From: JBBRLA01 sp038231615
GTDB taxonomy: Bacteria; Myxococcota_A; Polyangia; Palsa-1104; JAEUJZ01
Direction: 5' to 3'
Length of the DNA: 37,382 nucleotides
Assembly: GCA_038231615.1 (NCBI GenBank)
Contig: JBBRLA010000004.1
Span: 1 to 37,382 of the forward strand
The position numbers were made by a program, and so were the translations under genes. Positions 18,361-28,612 of this stretch are shown here, piece by piece (positions within the stretch are counted from its first letter, which is position 1; the number at the start of each line of letters is the position of its first letter). The notes below the pieces were generated by a model. It was given only the letters and a program-made list of their open reading frames with translations, had not been told where the DNA came from and did no database searches.

Positions 18361-20300
18361 TCACAGGTCGATTTCGTAGCGCGGCAGCGGGTCGGTGCCT
18401 GGGCCTTGCAACCAGCGAGCATCGGGTTTCCATGCCCCGTTCTGCTCCTCCCGGCGCCGCGTGTGGACCGTGAGCCTCTGGCCGGTGAACTGCAACACCT
18501 GATACTGAAGCGGGTAGCCCGGCACCCACGCCCCGGTCGACGCGCCAAAGGTCCCGGCGCCGAGCAGTTCGATTCCGCTCCCGGGAACCTGACGATGGTA
18601 ACGGAAGATCTCGTTCTGTGCCTTGTGAATGTGGCCGTGCAGGCCGATCCGGAAGCCGGCCTGTGCCAGCCGCTCCAGGAAGCCCGTGTCCTTGATGCGG
18701 TCCTCTTCGGTGCTGACAGTGGGGTGATGCCAGACGGCCAGCTTGGTGCACGACGCGTAGGCGGGCGTGTTGCGCACCTCCATCAGCACCCGGCTCAGCG
18801 CCTCCGGGTGGATGTCCGCGCGGGCCCGGTAGTGGTGATCGATCGGCCACGAAGAATTGAGGCCGAGCACGAGCAGGTTCTGCTCGGGGAAGTGATGCAA
18901 CGTCGCCTGGCTCTGGTAGTCGAGGGAGTACGCTTGCAGCCTCAGGTTCTGATAGAAGTGCGCGAAGGGCTGAAAGCGCAGCTTCCAATCGTCGTTGCTG
19001 CGCAACTCGATGTACTCTCCCGAGTCGATGTAGGCGCCGGGTTGCAGGGGCCCCTTGTAGCTGCGGCGTCTCGCCGGCGTGTAGGCCCGCTCAGAGAGAT
19101 CCCAGCTCACGTCGTGGTTTCCCGGCACGATGACGATGCGCTGCGGCGTCAGATGGAAGCTGCTGGCCAGCAGTTGGAAGAACAGGTTGGCTGCCTTGTA
19201 CTCCTCGGTAGACGCCGTGTTGACGATGTCGCCGGAGACGATCACCGCATCCGGCCGCTCGATCTTCAGCTCGTATTGCAGATCGGCGGTCAGTTGCTCG
19301 TGCCAGACCCGCGGCTGCCTCTCGTCGGGCCCGAAGTGCAGATCGGACAGGTGCAGCACGTAGCTGCTCGGCGGCTGTTCCGGCCGAGCCGAAGGGGATG
19401 GCGCCGCTTCCATGATCTCCGGTAAAGGCGCGGACCCCTGCCCCGCACCGCTCTCCGGCTGACCTGGCGCAGGGGTCTTGGCCTTCACGAGGATCGGCCC
19501 GTCGTCGTCATGCCAGCTTGCCACGCCGTGGCCGGTCTGCCTGGCGAAGTCCGGCCAGTCAAGGTGGCGCAGATAAAACGTCAGTTGCGGATCTTCGGCG
19601 CTGAGGACGGCGGCGTCGCGGTTGTAGTGGAGGATCTCGCCGACGCGGGGGTTTTTCTCGAAGAAGGCGGACAGGTTGCTCGACAGCAGCCAGTCGAAGC
19701 ATGCTTCGTGGATGCCATGGTCTCGGCTGCGGACCTCATGCAGGGGCACGGCAGCGTCTTCTGCACGGGACAGGTGCCAGAGCAGCGAGAGGCAGGCGCC
19801 GCGGGGCGGCGGGCGCTCATCGCAGGCGGCGAACGCGGACAGGGGCCCGCCGAAGCGGGAGCGCAGATCCTTGAGGACGTTTTTTACCACGCTCTTGAAG
19901 TCGATATCGAGGGTCGAAAGCGACTCCGGCACGGTGGTGATGCCAGCCTCGATGGCCGCCTGACGGCAGAGCCGCTGTCCGATCACGAAGCTGCCCGCTG
20001 CCTCCTTCACGTACTCCTTCTGCCGGGCGAAGACCAGATTGGCGGCCTTGGCGCCCTTGCTGATCATCTCCTCGATCTTGGCGTCGGGCTGCCGGCCGAT
20101 GTTGACCGAAGAGAAGCGTCCCAGCACGTCGGGGAAGTAGCTGAGAAGGGAGTCCCGCACCGGGTTGATCCCGATGATGACGACCTTGGCGTTGTGGCGG
20201 TTGTCATCCGACAGGATCTTGATGAGATTGGTGACCTGCCGCTGCCGCGCCCGGTCGAGGTAGTGGAAGCCTATAACGGGACCTTCGTCCCCGCCATCCC
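18361..20300 (-). pseudogene. 5'-truncated fusion: AAA ATPase C-half plus calcineurin-like phosphoesterase
   Basis: The open frame runs from a TAA at 20301-20303 to TGA at 18361, about 645 residues; the first usable start is GTG 20160. Upstream of it the coding trace still reads VIGFHYLDRARQRQVTNL, ILSDDNRHNAKVVIIGIN: the Walker B/sensor-1 part of an AAA ATPase, followed by the lid (EAAGSFVIGQRLC). The Walker A half is gone. The second half is a metallophosphoesterase with all five motifs: SDLHFG, GDIVN, GNHD, WHHP and GHIH. The family pairing suggests an NTPase-controlled phosphoesterase, plausible for a defence role but unproven. If expressed from the GTG it would make a free phosphoesterase of about 599 residues. 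Confidence 0.7.
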
Positions 20301-20372
20301 TTTAGATGGGCCTCCATCCGCGGCGCGGATCGCCTTGCCCCGAGGGGCGGCGCGGGGTATACACAGGGGACC

Positions 20373-21722
20373 ATGCCGGTGCGGATTCCCTTCCTTGTCG
20401 CGATCGCCGCGCTGCTTGGGGCGGGGTGCGACGACGCCGGGTCGATGCCGGGGCCGGAGATGTTCCCCCGGCCCGCCGGCGCTGTGACCTACTATCAGGA
20501 CGCCAAGGCGATCCTCGACGGGCGCTGCGCGCGGTGCCACCGACAGGGGGGCGTGGCGCCCTTTTCCCTGACCCGCTTTGCCGAGGCCGCGCCCGTGGCC
20601 CAGGCCATCCAGAGCGCGGTCACCAGCCGCACCATGCCGCCGTGGCAGGCGGAGGGTGGACACCAGATCTATCAGGGGGACATCTCCCTGTCGAAAGAGC
20701 AGATCGGCGTGCTCCTGTCCTGGGCGGAGCAGGGCGCAAAAGAGGGGGACCCGGCGCACGAGGGGCTGCCGCTGTCTCCCGTGCCCGGGGGGCTTTCGCG
20801 GGTCGATCTGAGCCTGACTCTGCCCGAGCCGTACCTGCAACAGACCTACCCCGACGACTACCGCTGTTTCGTCCTGGACTGGCCGCTGGACTCGGTGCGC
20901 TATGTGTCCGGGTTCCGGGCGCTCCCAGGCAACCCGGCGAACGTGCACCATGTCATCGCCTATCTGGCCTACCCCGAGGGTGCCGCCGCCGCCACGGCGC
21001 TGGATCAGGCGGACCCGGGGCCGGGGTACGCCTGCTACGGCGGGCCGGGGAAGATCGGGCTCACGGACTATGACTACAGCTCCCTGGGCGGATGGAACCC
21101 GGGGTTTCAGGGGTCGGACTACCCGGCGGGCACCGGCATAAAGGTGCGCCCGGGATCGAAGGTGGTGCTGCAAGTCCACTACCACTCGCTGGACGCCAAG
21201 ACCCCCGCGGATCGAAGCACGCTGCAATTCAAGCTGGACGCCGCGGTGGACAAGGAAGCGTTCTACGTCTCCTGGCTGAACCTGGCCTGGCTGGCCCGGG
21301 GCGTCATGGTGATCCCCAAGGACCAGGCCGACGTGGTCCACTCGTTCGCCTACGATCCAACCCTGCTGACGCTGGCGCATACGCCCTTCAGGTTCGGGCA
21401 GCCCTTTCAAATCTACTCCGCGGCGCTGCACCTGCACGAACTGGGGACCAGCGCGACGCTGGCCGTCGGCAGGCCGCTTGGCGACGCGGACGTGCTGCTG
21501 CGCATCCCGCACTGGAACTTTCACTGGCAGCGGGAGTATTTCCTGCAGGACCCGGTGCTCTTCCAGCCGGGGGACCGGCTGTCCATCGAGTGCCACTGGG
21601 ACAACACACCGGCGCACCAGCCGGTGCGGGACGGTCAGGTGCGCCCGCCGGTCACCGTCGAGTGGGGCGAACGCACCCAGGACGAGATGTGCGTGGGGTT
21701 TCTCTATACCACGGCCCCTTGA
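20373..21722 (+). CDS. Copper type-II monooxygenase-like lipoprotein with c-type heme motif
   Basis: 449 residues. Signal peptide with lipobox LGAGC19. Residues 52-56 are CARCH, a c-type heme site, followed by a small cytochrome-like segment. The rest follows the peptidylglycine/dopamine monooxygenase-like fold: adjacent His192-His193 (NVHHV), H269 and H271 (VHYHS), H353-x-H355 (LHLHELG), and M439 (DEMCVG), matching in order the two copper sites (HH...H and HxH...M). This implies an ascorbate-type copper oxygenase or copper-binding protein at the cell surface, perhaps receiving electrons through its own heme. A GGGG lies just before the ATG. It ends a few bases before the duplicated tail of the next locus. 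Confidence 0.88.
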   Translation: MPVRIPFLVAIAALLGAGCDDAGSMPGPEMFPRPAGAVTYYQDAKAILDGRCARCHRQGGVAPFSLTRFAEAAPVAQAIQSAVTSRTMPPWQAEGGHQIYQGDISLSKEQIGVLLSWAEQGAKEGDPAHEGLPLSPVPGGLSRVDLSLTLPEPYLQQTYPDDYRCFVLDWPLDSVRYVSGFRALPGNPANVHHVIAYLAYPEGAAAATALDQADPGPGYACYGGPGKIGLTDYDYSSLGGWNPGFQGSDYPAGTGIKVRPGSKVVLQVHYHSLDAKTPADRSTLQFKLDAAVDKEAFYVSWLNLAWLARGVMVIPKDQADVVHSFAYDPTLLTLAHTPFRFGQPFQIYSAALHLHELGTSATLAVGRPLGDADVLLRIPHWNFHWQREYFLQDPVLFQPGDRLSIECHWDNTPAHQPVRDGQVRPPVTVEWGERTQDEMCVGFLYTTAP

Positions 21723-21730
21723 AGTCGAGG

Positions 21731-21976
21731 GAGCGAGAGGGATTCATGACCGCCGCCCGAGCCGAGTTCGAGAAACTGAAGGTCGACATTTTCAACCAGG
21801 GCCGCGATCAAGGCCGTGAAGTGGCCCTGAGGGCGATCCTGGACATCTGCGGACTTCTGGGACTGGAGACCTCGACGGAGCAGCGGGCCCGTCTGGAAAA
21901 GATGCCGCTGCTGGAGCTGGAACAGGTCCGCTGTCACCTCATGCAACATCGGACCCTGCCCGTCTGAACGCGGCGG
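21731..21976 (+). repeat. Direct repeat copy 1 (246 bp)
   Basis: Matches 22644-22889 with about 7 mismatches (roughly 97% identity) and a constant offset of 913 bases. It begins at GAGCGAGAGG just after the monooxygenase stop and ends nine bases past the TGA of the encoded tail protein. Similarity is lost abruptly on both sides, the mark of a recent segmental duplication. Confidence 0.9.
21746..21967 (+). pseudogene. Duplicated C-terminal tail (73 residues) of the PD-(D/E)XK-like gene
   Basis: Starts MTAARAEFEKLKVDIFNQGR and continues as two predicted helices (LRAILDICGLLGLE, EQRARLEKMPLLELEQVR). This Gly-Arg linker plus helical pair resembles the C-terminal tails of Rpn-type recombination-promoting nucleases. 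It lacks the nuclease part, which occurs 50 bases downstream. AGAGG lies 6 bases before the ATG, so it might be translated as a free small protein. It differs from the downstream copy at three residues (G/E, C/L, V/A). Confidence 0.65.
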
Positions 21977-22016
21977 AAAATTTGCTCGCTTGCGCGCACT
22001 GGTGTACGGCTGGCAC

Positions 22017-22640
22017 ATGAGTGTCCATCGTGATCGCCTTGTCAAGCGCATCCTGGAAGAAACCCTGGATCCGGTGGGTGAGACCCGGCGCGAGATGGAG
22101 GTCGAGCCGGACTATCTTCCCCGTGCCGATTTTTTCTTCACGCCGCTCTCGCTGCCTCCCGAAGCGACCTGGCCGCGGTATCTGAAGCTGCTTTACCGCA
22201 TGGTCCAGGCACTATGTCTCTTCGAGTTCTGCACACACCCTCCCGACGAGCACGGGGTGCTGGATTTCGTGTGCAAGCAGTTCAGTCTGCGCAACCGCCG
22301 CCGCCAGCAGGGAAAGGACCAGGCGCTTCCTTATCTATGGATCATGACCTGCGGGCGCCCGGTCTCGGCCTTCGCGGCGCTGGGGGTGGAGCCGGCCGAG
22401 GGTTGGCCCAGGGGCTTCTATCGCGTGGTGCCCTGGTTGCGGCTGGGCTTCGTGGTGCTGCCCGAACTGGAGCGGACGCGCGAGACGCAGGTGTTGCGGC
22501 TGATCGGGCCGGCCTCGGTGCGGAAAGAGGCTTTGGCCGAGATGCAGGCGGTGCCGATGGAGGACAAAGAGCATCAGGCGATCCACCATTTCCTGGCGCA
22601 ATTGCTCCATGCGATCGAGCGTGATAATTTAATCAATTAG
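22017..22640 (+). pseudogene. Putative PD-(D/E)XK-like protein, interrupted by in-frame amber codon
   Basis: 207 residues to TAG 22638-22640. The start MSVHRDRLVKRILEETL with downstream RADFFFTPL and CLFEFCTH places an Asp and a Glu as in restriction-like folds; it resembles a group of uncharacterised proteins related to Rpn-type nucleases. The frame does not change after the stop: six codons (EEREGF) lead straight into the ATG of the downstream 73-residue tail. So 22017-22880 is most simply one gene of about 288 codons with one nonsense mutation, unless the split or read-through is natural. I used ATG 22017; an in-frame ATG at 21990 gives nine extra residues. The final codons before the stop are AT-rich, unlike the surroundings. 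Confidence 0.6.
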
Positions 22641-22643
22641 GAA

Positions 22644-22889
22644 GAGCGAGAGGGATTCATGACCGCCGCCCGAGCCGAGTTCGAGAAACTGAAGGTCGAC
22701 ATTTTCAACCAGGGCCGCGATCAAGGCCGTGAAGTGGCCCTGAGGGCGATCCTGGACATCTGCGAACTTCTGGGACTGGAGACCTCGACGGAGCAGCGGG
22801 CCCGTCTGGAAAAGATGCCGCTGCTGGAGCTGGAACAGGTCCGGCTCCACCTCATGCAACATCGGACCCTGCCGGCCTGAACGCGGCGG
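22644..22889 (+). repeat. Direct repeat copy 2 (246 bp)
   Basis: Downstream partner of 21731-21976. It carries the 73-residue tail in frame with the preceding nuclease-like domain, so this copy is probably the original one. Confidence 0.9.
22659..22880 (+). pseudogene. C-terminal tail of the PD-(D/E)XK-like gene, downstream of amber codon
   Basis: 73 residues from ATG, nearly the same as the upstream copy (ICELLG, RLHLMQHRTLPA). It is in frame with 22017-22640 across the TAG. It may be translated separately from its own AGAGG-ATG context, in which case nuclease part and tail could act as two subunits; otherwise it is the severed end of a broken gene. Confidence 0.65.
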
Positions 22890-22954
22890 GGGCAAATCCG
22901 GCCCGCTTGAGGGACGCTACCCGAGCGTTTCTCTCCTTGCCCGCCGTTTGCTGC

Positions 22955-22960
22955 TAGACT
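22955..22960 (+). promoter_or_regulatory. Extended -10 (TGC-TAGACT) close to kinase start
   Basis: TAGACT preceded by TGC, 8 bases before ATG 22969, which has no Shine-Dalgarno. Suggests a leaderless kinase transcript. Confidence 0.4.
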
Positions 22961-22968
22961 GGTTGGTC

Positions 22969-24771
22969 ATGGTCGGCCGCACCCTTGACCGCTACCGCCT
23001 GCTGGAGGAGGTCGGACAGGGGGGCATGGCGGTGGTCTACCGGGCGCTGGACATTTCCCTGTGCCGGGAGGTCGCGGTCAAGGTGCTGCACCCCCATCTG
23101 GCCAGTCAGCCGGAGTCCCGCGCCCGCCTGCAGCGAGAGGCCCAGGCGGTGGCCCAGCTACACCATGACAACATCCCGGAAATCTTCGCCTACAGCGGCC
23201 TGGACTCCGAGGTCAGCTACCTGGTCACCGAGTTCGTCCACGGCTCGACTCTCAAACACTTCATCACCGACCATCCCCCGGGTTATCCCGAGATCGGGAT
23301 GATGATCGCCAGCGAGGTGGCCAGCGCCCTGTCCTGCGCCCATGAAATGGGCATCATTCACCGCGACGTGAAGCCGGAAAACGTGATGATCCGGGACAGC
23401 GGTTCCCTCCTGCTCTGCGACTTCGGCATCGCCCAGGTGGTGGACAAGGACCGCATGACCGCCACCGGGCAGCTCCTGGGCTCGCCGGCCTACATGGCCC
23501 CGGAGCACATCGAGGGGCGGCCCCTGGACTGTCGCACCGACGTGTTCTCCCTGGGGGTCCTGACCTACCAGATGGTGTGCGGCGAACTGCCCTTCCGCGG
23601 GCGCAATCCCCACGAGACGCTGCGCAAGATCACCGACGGCCACTTCACCCCGCCGGAAGAACTGGCCCGGCTGTGCAGCCCGCGGCTTTCGCGGCTCATC
23701 GGGCGGGCGCTGAGCCGGGAGCCGGACGGGCGCTATCCCCGGGTAAGCCAGCTGCGCGACGAGCTTCTGGCCGAGCTTTCCGACTCGGGCATCGGCGATC
23801 CACGCGAGGAGCTGCGGGCCTACTTCCTGTCCCCGGAGACGTGGCAGGCGGCCTTCGCCCCGCGCCTTTCGAAGGCGCTGATCGAGACCGGGAGCCGGCG
23901 GCGGCGGGAGGGGCGGACAGCGGCGGCGCTCTCTGCCTGGGGGCGGGCGCAGCAGGTGGACCCGGAAAACCCCGAGGTGAGGCGCCTCATCGAGGGGGTG
24001 GCCCGGGAAGGGCGGCGACGGCGGGCGCTGGGGTACGGGCTCGGGGTGCTGGGGGTGGCGGCGCTGGGGGTTTTTGGCGGGGCCTCGGTTTCCGCTTGGC
24101 GGAGGGCACACCCGGTGTCCCCGGATTCACGACCCGGGCCGCCTGCCTGGACGCCGGGACCGGCCCCGGTGGACGGATCGTCTTTGGCGCCGCAAACCAC
24201 CCGGGAGGACCCGCCGGACCTTTGGCCCGCGCGCTTCCATGCGGATGCTGCCGCCGCCGGGCCCGTGCCGCGGCATCCAACCGGGCACCATCGGCCGGTG
24301 CCGACGGCCAAGGCGGCGGAGGCGGTGGTGCTGCGGCGGGTGCCGATCGAGCCCTGGCCCAAGGCGGTGCGGGTGTCCCTGAACGGCAAGCTTTTGGGCG
24401 ACTATGGCAGCGACGTGCGGGTGGTGGAGCTGCCCCCGGGCCCCAACGAGCTGCTCTTCGAGAACCCGGCCTGCTACAGCCAGCGGGTGGCCATCCCCGC
24501 CGACGCCAGCCCCGAGGAGGTACGGGTGCGCCTGCGGTGGAAGCCGGCCCTTTTGACGGTGCGCTCGCAGCCCGCCGACGCCGACGTGGTGGTCGACGGA
24601 CGCATCCTGGGCCGGTCGGGGCAGGTGCTGGCGCTGCCCCTGTCCAACGAGGAGGGCAAGGCCGCCGTCGAAGTGAAGGTCTCGGCCCCGGACCACGCCA
24701 CCGTGACCAAGAAGCTGGAGGTCCGCGCCAACCAGATGACCTCCCTGGACGTGACGCTGGAACCCGGCTGA
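22969..24771 (+). CDS. Membrane Ser/Thr protein kinase with C-terminal PEGA-like domains
   Basis: 600 residues from ATG 22969 (MVGRTLDRYRLLEEVGQGGM); a TTG seven codons upstream is open but unlikely. Complete Hanks-type kinase: glycine loop GQGGMAVV (16-23), Lys38 in VAVKVL, HRDVKPEN (131-138), DFG (151-153), APE (177-179), DVFSLG (191-196). A juxtamembrane region with basic residues, one TM helix at about 355-375, a Pro-rich spacer, then two PEGA-like beta modules at about 450-600 (VSLNGKLLGDY, LLTVRSQPADADVVVDGRIL), which would lie outside the membrane. Autophosphorylation and signalling to the FHA-containing activator encoded two genes downstream is the natural inference. Confidence 0.93.
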   Translation: MVGRTLDRYRLLEEVGQGGMAVVYRALDISLCREVAVKVLHPHLASQPESRARLQREAQAVAQLHHDNIPEIFAYSGLDSEVSYLVTEFVHGSTLKHFITDHPPGYPEIGMMIASEVASALSCAHEMGIIHRDVKPENVMIRDSGSLLLCDFGIAQVVDKDRMTATGQLLGSPAYMAPEHIEGRPLDCRTDVFSLGVLTYQMVCGELPFRGRNPHETLRKITDGHFTPPEELARLCSPRLSRLIGRALSREPDGRYPRVSQLRDELLAELSDSGIGDPREELRAYFLSPETWQAAFAPRLSKALIETGSRRRREGRTAAALSAWGRAQQVDPENPEVRRLIEGVAREGRRRRALGYGLGVLGVAALGVFGGASVSAWRRAHPVSPDSRPGPPAWTPGPAPVDGSSLAPQTTREDPPDLWPARFHADAAAAGPVPRHPTGHHRPVPTAKAAEAVVLRRVPIEPWPKAVRVSLNGKLLGDYGSDVRVVELPPGPNELLFENPACYSQRVAIPADASPEEVRVRLRWKPALLTVRSQPADADVVVDGRILGRSGQVLALPLSNEEGKAAVEVKVSAPDHATVTKKLEVRANQMTSLDVTLEPG

Positions 24772-24808
24772 GCCGGGCCCTGGGCTATCCAGGCTGGACC
24801 AGGTAGGC

Positions 24809-24814
24809 TATCCT
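24809..24814 (+). promoter_or_regulatory. Possible -10 (GGC-TATCCT) near start at 24824
   Basis: TATCCT 9 bases before GTG 24824. The only purine-rich stretch (AGAGG) abuts the start and is too close to act as a Shine-Dalgarno. It could start a second transcript inside the kinase-activator set. Confidence 0.3.
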
Positions 24815-24823
24815 CACAGAGGC

Positions 24824-25908
24824 GTGAACATCGTGCCAGGCGCCGCGAGCGGCGTGACATCCAGCACCGGCAGGCCGTGGGCGCCGCGAGCGCTGGCCGG
24901 ACCCGTGCCGCGTCGCCGCTTTGCCGCCTGGCTGCTCCTTTGCGGGCCCCTGTGCTCGCTCCTTCTGTCCCCCGCCCGCGCCGCTGACCTGAAGCGCGAG
25001 GCCGCCGGCCACTCCACCCGCGACGCTCGCGACGCGCACCCGGGGGGCCTGCCCAGAAGCGAGAGGCCCCGAGCCTCCGCGGAAGAGGACCTGTCCCGGG
25101 CCCGCCTGGCCTACGAGCGGGGCGACTATGGCGCGGTCATCCAGCTCCTGCGCCCGCTGCTCTACCCCACTGCGCTGCTCCCCGACGAGGATCAGGTGGT
25201 CGCGGCCCACAAGCTTTTGGCCATGAGCCACTTCTTCGAGCACGACCTGAGCAGCGCCGAGGGCGAGTTCAGCCTTTTGCTCTCGCTGCGCCCGGATTTT
25301 ACCCTGGACCCGCTGGTCGAACCCAAAAATGCGGTGGCCTTCCTGGACACCTTGCGCCAGCGCAACACCGAGCACCTGTCCGAGGTGCGCCGCCGACAGG
25401 CCACCGAGGAGGAGGTTCAGCGCAAGAAGGCCGACGCCCGGCTGCGGGAGCAGGCGCCGAAAATCTACATCGAGCGGGTGGTGCGGCGGCAGTCCACCGC
25501 GCTCTGCTTGGTGCCCTTCGGCGTCCCGCAGTTGGTCACGCACCGCCGCGTCCCCGGGGCGCTCTTGCTGGTGGGAGAAGGATTGACCGGCGTCGGCTCG
25601 CTGGCCACCTGGCTGGCGGTGCGCCTGCGCTACCCCGACAGCACCTTCCCCCCGAGAGAACTGGGCACCGCCCGCGCCCTGACCGCCACCTACCTGACCA
25701 CCGGCGCCCTCTTCTGGGGGCTGATCCTGACCGGGGTGGTCGACGCCTTCCTCCACCAGAAAACCGTCGTCGAGGTCCACGAGTTGCCCGGGCCGCCCAA
25801 AGACTTCAAGACCCGGCCCCGGACCACCCTGCGCCTGGCTCCCTTTTTCGCCCCCGGCGCCCCGGGGCCCGCACCCGCCTTTTCGGCCGGCCTTGGAGGG
25901 ACCTTCTG

Positions 25909-25909
<1 letters not shown>
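24824..25909 (+). CDS. Secreted/membrane protein between kinase and sigma54 activator
   Basis: 361 residues from GTG 24824; the exact start is uncertain. A long leader with RRRFAAWLLLCGPLCSLLL and a likely cut after ARA gives an exported protein. The middle (LSRARLAYERGDYGAVIQLL, AAHKLLAMSHFFEHDLSSAE) looks like tetratricopeptide-type helical pairs, followed by a charged coiled segment (RQATEEEVQRKKADARLREQ). Two C-terminal hydrophobic helices (around VPGALLLVGEGLTGVG and LTTGALFWGLILTGVV) suggest membrane anchoring. Similar TPR-plus-two-TM proteins occur beside kinases in myxobacteria, but no function is established. It overlaps the next gene by one base (TGATG). Confidence 0.75.
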
Positions 25910-27843
<1,934 letters not shown>

Positions 27844-27966
27844 CACAATTGTCATACCTGGCAGGACGAAAACCCGCTGGACGGCCGCGTCGGTCCGTGC
27901 AAGTGCCGGGAGGCCCTGGACTTTCGCCAGCGCCACCCCGACCGGGCAAGCTGGCATCCGGGTTGC

Positions 27967-28605
27967 ATGGATAAATCGATGGACTCAAACCTATTCTTAC
28001 ATGATACGCAAACCTCATCAGCCGGGACCCGGAGGGCGCTCGTGATCACCAGCGCCGCTCTTTGTCTTTTGACCCTGGTGGCAACGGCGGGCTGCCTGGT
28101 GCCCATCCCCCTGGCGCAGCAGTTCCAGAGCGACGGGGGCACCGGCCTGGTGGTGGAACGAGCCTTCCCCCCTTTCGGCACCTTGAATGCGATGCCGCGC
28201 ACCACTCCCTTCGCCTTCCAGTTGTACGTCAAGAGCGACAGCCCCGCCCTGGCGGGGCGGCTGTGCGTGCAGGTCAATGAAAATTGCTGCATGCTGAACC
28301 CCCCCGATACGACCAGTTGCCAGGACGACGCCACCGTGACCCAGGTCGGCGATCCCGGGAGCGGGGAGTACGAACTCGCGTTCCAGCAATATCCCCCCTG
28401 CATCCTGGCCCCCGGCAACGTCCCCCGGGTCTACGTCGTCCCCGTGGTGGCCACCGGCGGCTTCGCCCCCACGGTGGGCTTCATCGGCGCCGAAGGGCTG
28501 GGCACGGTCGATGCGACCCACTACTGGACGGTGAACTGCCAGCTGGCCATGACTGGCGCAGGCGACGGTAAGCTCCCGTCGCTAAAACCCCCTGAAGAAC
28601 GGTGA
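27967..28605 (+). CDS. Small Cys-rich lipoprotein
   Basis: 212 residues from ATG 27967; ATG 27979 is equally possible. An N-terminal extension is followed by ALVITSAALCLLTLVATAG and Cys, a lipoprotein signal. The mature part contains several Cys pairs (NENCCML, TTSCQDD, PPCILAPG, NCQLA). No family recognised. The 123 bases upstream hold a small palindrome (ACAATTGT at about 27844-27851) but no clear promoter. The next lipoprotein gene starts 7 bases after the stop, so the two are likely made together. Confidence 0.72.
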   Translation: MDKSMDSNLFLHDTQTSSAGTRRALVITSAALCLLTLVATAGCLVPIPLAQQFQSDGGTGLVVERAFPPFGTLNAMPRTTPFAFQLYVKSDSPALAGRLCVQVNENCCMLNPPDTTSCQDDATVTQVGDPGSGEYELAFQQYPPCILAPGNVPRVYVVPVVATGGFAPTVGFIGAEGLGTVDATHYWTVNCQLAMTGAGDGKLPSLKPPEER

Positions 28606-28612
28606 ACCGCCC

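Noticed and set aside
20271..21617. Long reverse frame opposite the copper monooxygenase
   Set aside because: The forward protein carries all copper ligands and a heme motif; the reverse frame is a composition shadow.
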